DNA of 21,327 nt from an uncultured Flavobacterium sp. (lineage in GTDB: Bacteria; Bacteroidota; Bacteroidia; Flavobacteriales; Flavobacteriaceae): NCBI RefSeq assembly GCF_937967675.1, contig NZ_CALBSN010000159.1, positions 1-21,327 of the forward strand. Reading direction: 5' to 3'. Under the pieces are notes generated by a model. The model made no database searches. It was not told the origin of the DNA and was given only the letters and a program-made list of their open reading frames with translations. Both the position numbers and the translations under genes were made by a program. Positions 12,821-19,983 of the stretch are shown here, in pieces (position 1 is the stretch's first letter; the number at the start of each line of letters is the position of its first letter).

Positions 12821-13015
12821 ATGGCACATCCTAAGAGAAGACAGTCGTCTACAAGAAGAGATAAAAGAAGAACGCATTACAAAGCAACAGTTGCTCAAAT
12901 TGCTACTTGTCCTGTAACTGGTGAGGCTCACTTATACCATAGAGCTTACTGGCATGAAGGTAAAATGTACTACAGAGGTCAAGTTGTAATTGATAAAACA
13001 GAAGCTGTAGCTTAA
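12821..13015 (+). CDS. rpmF: 50S ribosomal protein L32
   Basis: A 64-aa ribosomal protein starting MAHPKRRQSSTRRDKRRTHY, the L32 signature. The zinc-ribbon cysteines of C+ L32 proteins are replaced except C30 (ATCPVTGEAHLYHRAYW), so this is a zinc-independent form. It is followed by a strong terminator, which suggests that rpmF message ends here much of the time and that fabH depends on readthrough or its own promoter. Confidence 0.97.
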   Translation: MAHPKRRQSSTRRDKRRTHYKATVAQIATCPVTGEAHLYHRAYWHEGKMYYRGQVVIDKTEAVA

Positions 13016-13034
13016 TTGTATAAAAAAAATAGAG

Positions 13035-13062
13035 AAAACTCTCACATCGTGAGAGTTTTTTT
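13035..13062 (+). terminator. Intrinsic terminator after rpmF
   Basis: AAAACTCTCAC (13035-13045), a 3-base loop, GTGAGAGTTTT (13049-13059) and more T. An 11-bp perfect stem with a U run makes this a strong terminator in the plus direction; the A run on the other side would let it act weakly on the minus strand too. Confidence 0.9.
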
Positions 13063-13070
13063 GTTAAATA

Positions 13071-13105
13071 CCTATTCGAGTTTGTAATAATACAATTCGA
13101 ATAGG
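13071..13105. promoter_or_regulatory. Long hairpin or operator between rpmF and fabH
   Basis: CCTATTCGA (13071-13079) is the exact reverse complement of TCGAATAGG (13097-13105). Inside, TTGTA (13082-13086) pairs with TACAA (13091-13095) around an ATAA loop, with a GU pair and one bulged base between. The result is a 15-bp hairpin. It is not followed directly by a U run, so it is not a second classical terminator. It lies 75 bases before the fabH ATG. It could be an operator, an RNA-processing site or a leader structure. Confidence 0.6.
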
Positions 13106-13179
13106 ATTCGTTTGAAATTTTTTTTGTAATTTCCACCACTTTTTGAATTTTAAAATCCAAAAAGAAAAATTAATCGAAG

Positions 13180-14175
13180 ATGAATAAAATAACAGCAGCA
13201 ATTACGGCAGTAGGTTCTTATGTTCCTGACTATGTTTTGTCGAATCAAGTGTTAGAAACGTTAGTAGATACTAATGATGAATGGATTACCACTCGTACCG
13301 GAATTAAAGAAAGACGATTGTTAAAAGAAGAAGGAAAAGGAACTTCTTTCATGGCAATTAAAGCCGCTCAAAATTTATTAGAAAAAGCAAACTTAGATCC
13401 AAAAGATATCGATTTGGTAATCATGTCAACAGCAACTCCAGATATGCCGGTAGCTTCAACAGGAGTTTTTGTAGCAACAGAAATTGGAGCAACAAATGCC
13501 TTTGCTTTTGACTTGCAAGCTGCTTGTTCAAGTTTTTTATATGGAATGTCAGTTGCTTCTGCATATATCGCATCAGGTAAATACAAAAAAGTTTTATTGA
13601 TTGGTTCTGATAAAATGTCATCGATTATCGATTACACAGATCGCGCTACTTGTATCATCTTCGGTGATGGAGCAGGAGCGGTATTGTTTGAACCTAACAC
13701 AGAAGGATTAGGACTTCAAGATGAAATCTTAAAAAGCGATGGAATCGGAAGAGAATTTTTAAAAATTGAAGCAGGTGGTTCTATTCTGCCTCCTTCTGAA
13801 GAAACTGTAAAAAACAAGCAACATTTTGTTTTCCAAGACGGTAAAACAGTTTTTAAATATGCTGTTTCTGGAATGGCTGATGTAAGTGAGAAAATCATGG
13901 AGCGCAATAATTTATCTCATGATGATGTCAATTGGTTAGTGGCGCACCAAGCCAACAGAAGAATTATTGATGCTACTGCAAATCGCATGGGATTAGACGA
14001 AGCTAAAGTTCTAATCAACATTCAAAAATACGGAAATACTACTTCGGCAACCCTACCTTTATTATTATCAGATTTCGAAAACCAATTGAAAAAAGGAGAT
14101 AACATTATCTTTGCAGCTTTTGGTGGTGGATTCACATGGGGTGCTATCTATTTAAAATGGGCTTACACTAAATAA
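13180..14175 (+). CDS. fabH: Beta-ketoacyl-ACP synthase III
   Basis: Condenses acetyl-CoA (or branched acyl-CoA) with malonyl-ACP to start fatty-acid synthesis. The thiolase-fold triad is C116 (LQAACSSFLYG), H256 (VAHQANRRI) and N286 (KYGNTTSATLPLL). The 331-aa length is standard, and the C-terminal GGGFTWGAIYLKW is typical. In a Flavobacterium-like host the primers are probably iso-branched, but substrate choice is not readable here. It sits directly upstream of accB and accC, which supply malonyl-CoA. No perfect TAnnTTTG lies upstream; TTCGTTTG at about 13107 is the nearest. Confidence 0.97.
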   Translation: MNKITAAITAVGSYVPDYVLSNQVLETLVDTNDEWITTRTGIKERRLLKEEGKGTSFMAIKAAQNLLEKANLDPKDIDLVIMSTATPDMPVASTGVFVATEIGATNAFAFDLQAACSSFLYGMSVASAYIASGKYKKVLLIGSDKMSSIIDYTDRATCIIFGDGAGAVLFEPNTEGLGLQDEILKSDGIGREFLKIEAGGSILPPSEETVKNKQHFVFQDGKTVFKYAVSGMADVSEKIMERNNLSHDDVNWLVAHQANRRIIDATANRMGLDEAKVLINIQKYGNTTSATLPLLLSDFENQLKKGDNIIFAAFGGGFTWGAIYLKWAYTK

Positions 14176-14202
14176 TAACAAAACTAAACTAAATCAAATA
14201 TT

Positions 14203-14685
14203 ATGGATATTAGAGAGATTCAAAACCTAATCAAATTTGTAGCTAAATCAGGTGCTACAGAAGTAAAATTAGAAATGGACGATTTTAAAATCACCATAAA
14301 AACAACTGCTGAAGGGACAGAAAGTACAACAACTTATGTACAGCAAATGCCTATGCAAGCGGCTCCTCAGGTTGCGGCTCCACAAGTTGTAGCTACTCCA
14401 GCAGCAGCTTCATCAGCAGCTCCAGCGGCGGACGACAATTCAAAATATGTAACAGTAAAATCACCAATTATTGGTACTTTCTATAGAAAACCAGCTCCAG
14501 ACAAACCAATGTTTGTTGAAGTAGGTTCAACTATCAATAAAGGAGATGTACTTTGTGTAATTGAAGCAATGAAATTATTCAACGAAATCGAATCTGAAAT
14601 TGCTGGTAAAATTGTAAAAGTTTTAGTAGATGATTCATCTCCAGTTGAATTTGATCAACCATTATTCTTAGTTGATCCATCATAA
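14203..14685 (+). CDS. accB: Biotin carboxyl carrier protein of acetyl-CoA carboxylase
   Basis: Carries the carboxybiotin between biotin carboxylase and carboxyltransferase. The C-terminal biotinyl domain holds EAMKLFNEIE with the biotinylated lysine K124, preceded by KSPIIGTFYRKPAPDKP. The N-terminal MDIREIQNLIKFVAKSGATEVKLE is the usual AccB start. An Ala/Pro/Val linker (about 48-76) separates the halves. 160 aa is normal. It is 27 bases after fabH; a heptad-repeat element separates it from accC. Confidence 0.96.
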   Translation: MDIREIQNLIKFVAKSGATEVKLEMDDFKITIKTTAEGTESTTTYVQQMPMQAAPQVAAPQVVATPAAASSAAPAADDNSKYVTVKSPIIGTFYRKPAPDKPMFVEVGSTINKGDVLCVIEAMKLFNEIESEIAGKIVKVLVDDSSPVEFDQPLFLVDPS

Positions 14686-14689
14686 TAAA

Positions 14690-14759
14690 GTTAGAAGTTA
14701 GAAATTTGAAATTAGAAGTTTTCAGTTTTTCTGAATTCTAAATTCTAAATTCTAAATTC
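14690..14759. repeat. Heptad-repeat inverted element between accB and accC
   Basis: Ten units stay in exact 7-base phase. They are GTTAGAA twice, ATTTGAA, ATTAGAA, GTTTTCA, GTTTTTC, TGAATTC, then TAAATTC three times. The right half is built from the reverse complement of the TTAGAAN unit of the left half. TTCAG and CTGAA face each other across a TTTTT loop in the middle (14721-14736). The transcript could therefore fold into a long, A/U-rich, imperfect hairpin inside an operon. Confidence 0.85.
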
Positions 14760-14789
14760 AGAATGGTCTAATTATCTAATTAAAAAAAC

Positions 14790-16139
14790 ATGTTTAAAAA
14801 AATATTAATTGCCAATAGAGGTGAAATTGCACTACGTGTAATTAGAACTTGTAGAGAAATGGGCATCAAAACGGTTGCGGTTTATTCAACTGTTGATGCT
14901 GAAAGTTTACACGTAAAATTTGCTGATGAAGCGGTTTGTATTGGACCTGCACCGAGTAAAGATTCTTACTTAAAAATGTCAAATATTATAGCTGCTGCCG
15001 AAATTACAAATGCAGACGCTATTCACCCAGGATACGGATTCTTATCTGAGAATGCTAAGTTTTCAAAAATTTGTCAAGAGCATGGTATCAAGTTTATTGG
15101 TGCTTCTCCAGAAATGATTGAAAAAATGGGAGATAAAGCTACAGCAAAATCAACGATGATTGAAGCTGGAGTTCCATGTGTTCCAGGTTCTGAAGGGATT
15201 TTAGAAGATTTCGAACAAGCTAAAAAAGTAGCAAAAGAAATTGGATATCCTGTAATGATGAAAGCTACCGCTGGTGGTGGTGGTAAAGGAATGCGTGCTA
15301 TTTGGAAAGAAGAAGATTTAGAAAAAGCATGGGAAAGTGCGCGTCAAGAAGCAGCTGCAGCCTTCGGAAATGATGGTATGTACATGGAAAAACTGATTGA
15401 AGAGCCACGTCATATCGAAATTCAAGTAGTTGGAGATTCTTACGGAAAAGCATGTCACCTTTCGGAAAGAGATTGTTCAGTTCAACGTCGTCACCAAAAA
15501 TTAACTGAAGAAACGCCTTCTCCATTCATGACAGATGAATTGCGTGAAAAAATGGGAACAGCAGCTGTTAAAGCAGCAGAGTATATTAAATATGAAGGTG
15601 CTGGAACAGTTGAATTCTTAGTTGACAAACACAGAAATTTCTACTTCATGGAAATGAATACACGTATCCAAGTAGAACATCCTATTACGGAGCAAGTAGT
15701 TGATTACGATTTAATTCGTGAGCAAATTTTAGTAGCAGCTGGTGTGCCAATTTCGGGTAAAAATTATTATCCACAATTACACTCTATTGAATGTCGTATT
15801 AACGCTGAAGATCCTTATAATGATTTCCGTCCTTCGCCAGGTAAAATTACGGTTTTACACGCGCCAGGAGGACACGGAGTGCGTTTAGATACACATGTTT
15901 ACGCTGGATATACAATTCCACCAAATTATGACTCTATGATTGCTAAGTTGATTACAACTGCTCAAACTAGAGAAGAGGCTATCAATAAAATGAAGCGTGC
16001 TTTAGATGAGTTCGTAATCGAAGGAATCAAAACTACCATTCCATTCCACAGACAATTAATGGACGAACCAGATTATGTGGCTGGAAATTATACTACAAAA
16101 TTCATGGAATCTTTTGTAATGAAAGACCCTCAAGAATAA
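14790..16139 (+). CDS. accC: Biotin carboxylase subunit of acetyl-CoA carboxylase
   Basis: Carboxylates biotin on AccB with ATP and bicarbonate, the first half of malonyl-CoA formation. The N-terminal domain begins MFKKILIANRGEIALRVIRT. The ATP-grasp glycine loop is ATAGGGGKGMRA (about 160-170). Catalytic MEMNTRIQVEHPITE places E288, N290, R292 and E296 at the E. coli positions. At 449 aa it is the same length as E. coli AccC (449 aa) and is complete. It is the last gene of the cluster and is followed by a clear terminator. Confidence 0.97.
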   Translation: MFKKILIANRGEIALRVIRTCREMGIKTVAVYSTVDAESLHVKFADEAVCIGPAPSKDSYLKMSNIIAAAEITNADAIHPGYGFLSENAKFSKICQEHGIKFIGASPEMIEKMGDKATAKSTMIEAGVPCVPGSEGILEDFEQAKKVAKEIGYPVMMKATAGGGGKGMRAIWKEEDLEKAWESARQEAAAAFGNDGMYMEKLIEEPRHIEIQVVGDSYGKACHLSERDCSVQRRHQKLTEETPSPFMTDELREKMGTAAVKAAEYIKYEGAGTVEFLVDKHRNFYFMEMNTRIQVEHPITEQVVDYDLIREQILVAAGVPISGKNYYPQLHSIECRINAEDPYNDFRPSPGKITVLHAPGGHGVRLDTHVYAGYTIPPNYDSMIAKLITTAQTREEAINKMKRALDEFVIEGIKTTIPFHRQLMDEPDYVAGNYTTKFMESFVMKDPQE

Positions 16140-16145
16140 AAAAGC

Positions 16146-16178
16146 AAAAAGCGATTTCAATTTGAAATCGCTTTTTTT
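16146..16178. terminator. Bidirectional terminator after accC
   Basis: AAAAAGCGATTTCAA (16146-16160) is complementary to TTGAAATCGCTTTTT (16162-16176), giving a long stem with A and T runs on either side. It serves accC on the plus strand and the metallopeptidase-like gene, whose stop is at 16177-16179, on the minus strand. Confidence 0.9.
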
Positions 16179-16692
16179 ATCCTAAACTTTTAATTAATTC
16201 GTCAATTTCTATTTTCTGATTTTCATACTTCAATCGCAACGGATTGGCTTCTTTTTCAGAACGGTTGTAATAAATCATCGCTTTTTCTGCAAAAAACTTT
16301 TGATGATGCACAGAAGCCTTCGGAATTAAAGGAAACTCTTTGTGAAACAACATTTCGTAATACGCTTGCCATTCGCGTTCGTTTTTGTCTTGCATGGCAA
16401 CTCCTGGTGCTTTTTGTTTTACGTGCATCATTTCGTGAGCCAATAAATTCAAAACCAAAACCAAAGAAAATGAAAACGTATTTTTAGGAATTCTAACGAT
16501 TTGAGGTCCGCCAATGATGCCTTCAGCTGTCATTAAAATACTGTCGGGTTGAATTTCATCTCTAAATTCAAATCCTCCAAAATTGGGATGTTCCATTTCA
16601 TACATCTTTAAAAGCCACAAACCCGCTTCTTTCACTAAATCATGTTTGTGAAAGGTTTTGATAGTGAGTTCTATGTCTTGGAAAAGCATCAT
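16177..16692 (-). CDS. Putative zinc metallopeptidase (HExxH protein), unknown family
   Basis: A 171-aa protein without signal peptide or membrane segment that I cannot assign to a named family. LNLLAHEMMHVKQKAPG contains HExxH (H86, E87, H90), the zinc and catalytic signature of metallopeptidases. Seventeen residues later EREWQAYYE (E107) could supply the third zinc ligand, a gluzincin-like spacing, and H119-H120 region residues are alternatives. The N-terminal part (FEFRDEIQPDSILMTAEGIIGG) is not typical of a pro-domain. ATG at 16692 is chosen, since a TTG at 16704 lies in the repeat element. A cytoplasmic protease or a host-derived peptidase fold are both possible. Confidence 0.75.
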   Translation of the reverse strand: MMLFQDIELTIKTFHKHDLVKEAGLWLLKMYEMEHPNFGGFEFRDEIQPDSILMTAEGIIGGPQIVRIPKNTFSFSLVLVLNLLAHEMMHVKQKAPGVAMQDKNEREWQAYYEMLFHKEFPLIPKASVHHQKFFAEKAMIYYNRSEKEANPLRLKYENQKIEIDELIKSLG

Positions 16693-16704
16693 TTTCAAGG
16701 TCAA

Positions 16705-16763
16705 AAATCAAATTCAAGAACAAGAACAATTTGAAAATTGAACTTGCTCTTGCCCTTGAACTT
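16705..16763. repeat. Hexad-repeat inverted element
   Basis: The left arm runs AATTCA, AGAACA, AGAACA from 16711. The right arm read on the minus strand is AGTTCA, AGGGCA, AGAGCA, AGTTCA. Both are built on A(G)NNCA hexads, and the arms pair imperfectly around an A/T-rich centre (16729-16740). It occupies the whole gap between the metallopeptidase-like gene and the S9 peptidase stop. Confidence 0.75.
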
Positions 16764-18665
16764 TTAAAGCGTTTCTTTCAACCAACCAAAAAATTCTCTT
16801 TGCCAAACCAACGCATTTTGAGGTTTTAATACCCAATGATTTTCATCTGGGAACAATAAGAATTTACTTTTAATCCCTTTTAATTGTGCGGCTTGAAAAG
16901 CTTCTTGTCCTTGTCCAATTGGCACTCGGTAATCTTTTCCACCTTGGATAATTAAAATTGGCGTATTCCAATTGTTGATCAACTTAATTGGGTTGAATTC
17001 GTTATACGTTTTTTGCGCTTTTGCATTATCTTTTTCCCAATAAGCGCCACCGGAATCCCAATTCGTAAAGAAAACTTCTTCTGTAGTTCCATACATACTT
17101 TCCGTATTGAAAATACCACAGTGCGAAATGAACGTTTTGAAACGATTATTATGAATTCCAGCCAATTGAAATACAGAATAACCCCCGTAACTCGCACCCA
17201 CAGCACCTAAGCGCGTTTTATCTACGTATGATTCTTTTGCTACATCATCAATTGCGGCTAAGTAATCATCCATAACTTGTCCGCCCCAATCGCCTGAAAT
17301 TTGTTCGTTCCAAGCCGTTCCGTGTCCGGGCATTCCTCTACGATTTGGTGCCACAATTACATAACCTTGCGAAGCCATTAATTGGAAATTCCAACGGAAA
17401 GAATACGATTGTGTCAACGCACTTTGTGGTCCACCTTGACAGTATAAAAGCGCTGGATATTTTTTAGTTTTATCGAAATTTGGAGGTAAAATTACCCAAA
17501 CCAACATTTTTTTACCATCTGTAGTTGTAACCCAACGTTTTTCTGTTTTACAAGAAGCGATTTTAGCGTAAGCTTCATCGTTTACTTTCGTAATTTGTTT
17601 CCAAGTTTTCTTAGCTAAATCATAAGAATATACTTCTGGAGCGTGATTCATATCATTTCGAGTTACTAATACTGTAGTTCCTGAAAAACCTACAATCGCA
17701 TTCACATCAAAATCGCCATCGGTTAATTGCGTTACACGAACTGCAATTTTCGTTAAACCAGGGAAATTGACTTCAAAAAGTTGTTTTGTTCCTTTAATTG
17801 GTGCAATAAAATACACTTTTTTCCCATCGGTACTCCAAGTAAAACTGTCCACTGTTCCGTCCCAACCCGCAGTTAAATTAATGTCTAATCCTCTATGACG
17901 AACGATAATATCGTTTTTATCCGCTTCAAAACCATCGCGCTTCATTTGTAACCAAGACAAATCGCCTTTTGGAGAAAAAACTGGATGCGTATCGTAACCT
18001 AAATTGCTTTCGGTAAGGTTTTTAGTAGTTTTGGTTGCTAAATCGTATTCGTATAAATCGGTGTTCGTGCTTGTTGCATAAGCTGTTCCGGCTTTCTTTT
18101 TACAAACGTAGATGATTTTTGTCCCATCAGTTGACCAAATATAATCTTCATCGCCACCAAAAGGTTTTTGGGGTGCATCATAAGGTTCGTTTGGCATAAT
18201 GTCAATTCCAACCGCATCTTTTTTATTTTCCGAATAGAAAACGTGGTTGTGTGTTCCGTCATTCCAAGTATCCCAATGACGATAATCTAATCCAGTATAT
18301 ACTTGAGCCGTAGTTTTTGATAATTCTGGATAAAGGTCTTTTCCTAATAATTTTTCTACCTTAACTTCTTTTGAAAATAAAAGGTTTTTCCCATCAGGAG
18401 AAATATTTTTATCAGCTAATAATGATTTGTAATCTTCCACTAATGTAGCATTACCACCTTGAACGGGAATTGTATAATATTTTGAATTGATTTTGTTTTC
18501 TTCAATAGAAGGTGTTCCAACTTTATAAATTAAAAGTTTTCCGTCTTTCGAAATTCCTAAAGGTGTAACTCTTCCTAATTGCCATAAGGTTTCTGGAGTT
18601 AGGTTTTGTTGTGAAAATGTACTCATACTTATCATGCTGAAAATGAGAAAAATGTAATTTTTCAT
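16764..18665 (-). CDS. Secreted S9-family (prolyl oligopeptidase-type) serine peptidase
   Basis: An exported peptidase of 633 aa. A signal peptide (MKNYIFLIFSMISMSTFSQQ) is followed by a WD/beta-propeller-like region (about 20-385) with repeated SxDGK-type turns (ISPDGKNLLF, WSTDGTKIIYV, WSTDGKKVYFI). A C-terminal alpha/beta hydrolase follows. The triad is S492 (GASYGGY), D578 (GGKDYRVP) and H610 (DENHWV). This arrangement fits acylaminoacyl-peptidase or dipeptidyl-peptidase-like S9 enzymes; the exact cleavage rule is not readable. The start at 18665 is set by the signal peptide, rejecting the 21-residue extension to 18728. It probably works in the periplasm on short peptides. Confidence 0.93.
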   Translation of the reverse strand: MKNYIFLIFSMISMSTFSQQNLTPETLWQLGRVTPLGISKDGKLLIYKVGTPSIEENKINSKYYTIPVQGGNATLVEDYKSLLADKNISPDGKNLLFSKEVKVEKLLGKDLYPELSKTTAQVYTGLDYRHWDTWNDGTHNHVFYSENKKDAVGIDIMPNEPYDAPQKPFGGDEDYIWSTDGTKIIYVCKKKAGTAYATSTNTDLYEYDLATKTTKNLTESNLGYDTHPVFSPKGDLSWLQMKRDGFEADKNDIIVRHRGLDINLTAGWDGTVDSFTWSTDGKKVYFIAPIKGTKQLFEVNFPGLTKIAVRVTQLTDGDFDVNAIVGFSGTTVLVTRNDMNHAPEVYSYDLAKKTWKQITKVNDEAYAKIASCKTEKRWVTTTDGKKMLVWVILPPNFDKTKKYPALLYCQGGPQSALTQSYSFRWNFQLMASQGYVIVAPNRRGMPGHGTAWNEQISGDWGGQVMDDYLAAIDDVAKESYVDKTRLGAVGASYGGYSVFQLAGIHNNRFKTFISHCGIFNTESMYGTTEEVFFTNWDSGGAYWEKDNAKAQKTYNEFNPIKLINNWNTPILIIQGGKDYRVPIGQGQEAFQAAQLKGIKSKFLLFPDENHWVLKPQNALVWQREFFGWLKETL

Positions 18666-18721
18666 ATCTGTTATTTTTAAAACGAAGCTAAATGTAGCAA
18701 TTTTTTCAAAAAATATCCCTA

Positions 18722-18756
18722 TTTTCACAATCTTAAAAATTTACAGATTGTGAAAA
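18722..18756. promoter_or_regulatory. 12-bp perfect inverted repeat covering the symporter start
   Basis: TTTTCACAATCT (18722-18733) is the exact reverse complement of AGATTGTGAAAA (18745-18756), with 11 bases between. The second arm contains the GTG start (18750-18752) of the symporter. It could be an operator for the divergent S9 peptidase and symporter genes, or an RNA hairpin hiding the start codon. Confidence 0.65.
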
Positions 18757-19982
18757 ATAATAAACTATTCATTTTAATTATCATATCGCTTGTAATTGGT
18801 GTTGCAATGGGTGGAATTGTACACTACCAGTTTCCAGATTCAATTGATACTTTTTCAAAAAATATAAAATTACTAGGAACTATATTCATACGTTTAGTTC
18901 AAATGATTATTGCACCATTAGTGTTTTCAACTTTAGTAGTTGGAATTGCTAAAATGGGCGATATGAAAATGGTTGGGCGAGTAGGTGCTAAAGCAATGGC
19001 ATGGTTTATTTCTGCTTCACTGATTTCATTACTTCTTGGAATGGTTTTAGTTAACTTTTTTGCTCCCGGAAAAGGAACTTCTATTAAGTTAGAAGATACT
19101 TCTAGTGCTTCTGAATTGTTAGAAAATTCAAAAGGATTTTCTTTAGAAGAATTTGTGAAGCATGTAATTCCAAAGAGTTTATTTGAAGCTTTGGCAACCA
19201 ATGAAATTCTTCAAATTGTAATTTTTTCTATCTTATTTGGTGTGGCTTTGGCAGCATTTTCAAAAAAAGAAGCAAAACCTATTTTGAAATTACTAGATAC
19301 AGTGTCTCACGTAGTTTTAAAAATGGTTACATATATCATGTGGACAGCACCATTAGGAGTTTTAGGAGCAGTTGCAGGAGCTATAGCAAAACATGGCTTT
19401 GAAGTTTTCACGTTGTATGCAAAATATTTAGGTGCCTTTTTTGTTGGGATTTTAGTATTGTGGTTATTGTTGCTTTTAGTGGGGTACATTATTTTAGGGA
19501 AACGATTATTTGTCTTGTTAGAAAGAATCAAAAGTCCATTGTTAATTGCTTTTTCAACTACTAGTAGTGAGGCTGTTTTTCCAAAAATGGTTGAAGAATT
19601 AGAACGCTTTGGTTGTCAACCCAAAATTGTGTCATTTACCTTACCTCTAGGTTATTCGTTTAACTTAGATGGTAGCATGATGTACATGACTTTTGCTAGT
19701 ATTTTTATTGCGCAAGTGTATGGAATTGATATGTCAATAGGCGAACAATTGACCATGTTATTGGTTTTAATGTTAACAAGTAAAGGAGTTGCAGGTGTAC
19801 CAAGAGCCTCTTTAATTGTTGTAGTAGCTACTTGTGCTATGTTTGGAATTCCGCCTGAAGGAATTGCCTTAATTTTACCAATTGATCATTTTTGTGATAT
19901 GGCAAGAAGTATGACGAATGTTTTAGGAAATGCATTGTCAACAGCTGCTATAGATAAATGGGAATCTAAACCTGAAGAATAA
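18750..19982 (+). CDS. Dicarboxylate/amino acid:cation symporter (DAACS family)
   Basis: A 410-aa inner-membrane transporter for glutamate/aspartate or C4-dicarboxylates. Family hallmarks are the serine-rich hairpin STTSSEAVFPK (269-279), NLDGS (305-309, the NMDGT motif region), HP2 SKGVAGVPRAS (344-354), and the substrate helix DMARSMTNVLGN (383-394). By alignment to GltPh, R386 and N390 match R397 and N401, but N394 replaces the sodium-site D405. My recollection is that E. coli DctA also has Asn there, which favours a C4-dicarboxylate type. The only plausible start is GTG at 18750. A DedA gene follows after one base. Confidence 0.9.
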   Translation: MKNNKLFILIIISLVIGVAMGGIVHYQFPDSIDTFSKNIKLLGTIFIRLVQMIIAPLVFSTLVVGIAKMGDMKMVGRVGAKAMAWFISASLISLLLGMVLVNFFAPGKGTSIKLEDTSSASELLENSKGFSLEEFVKHVIPKSLFEALATNEILQIVIFSILFGVALAAFSKKEAKPILKLLDTVSHVVLKMVTYIMWTAPLGVLGAVAGAIAKHGFEVFTLYAKYLGAFFVGILVLWLLLLLVGYIILGKRLFVLLERIKSPLLIAFSTTSSEAVFPKMVEELERFGCQPKIVSFTLPLGYSFNLDGSMMYMTFASIFIAQVYGIDMSIGEQLTMLLVLMLTSKGVAGVPRASLIVVVATCAMFGIPPEGIALILPIDHFCDMARSMTNVLGNALSTAAIDKWESKPEE

Positions 19983-19983
19983 C

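Noticed and set aside
18666..18728. 21-residue extension of the S9 peptidase
   Set aside because: It would bury the signal peptide that begins at 18665.
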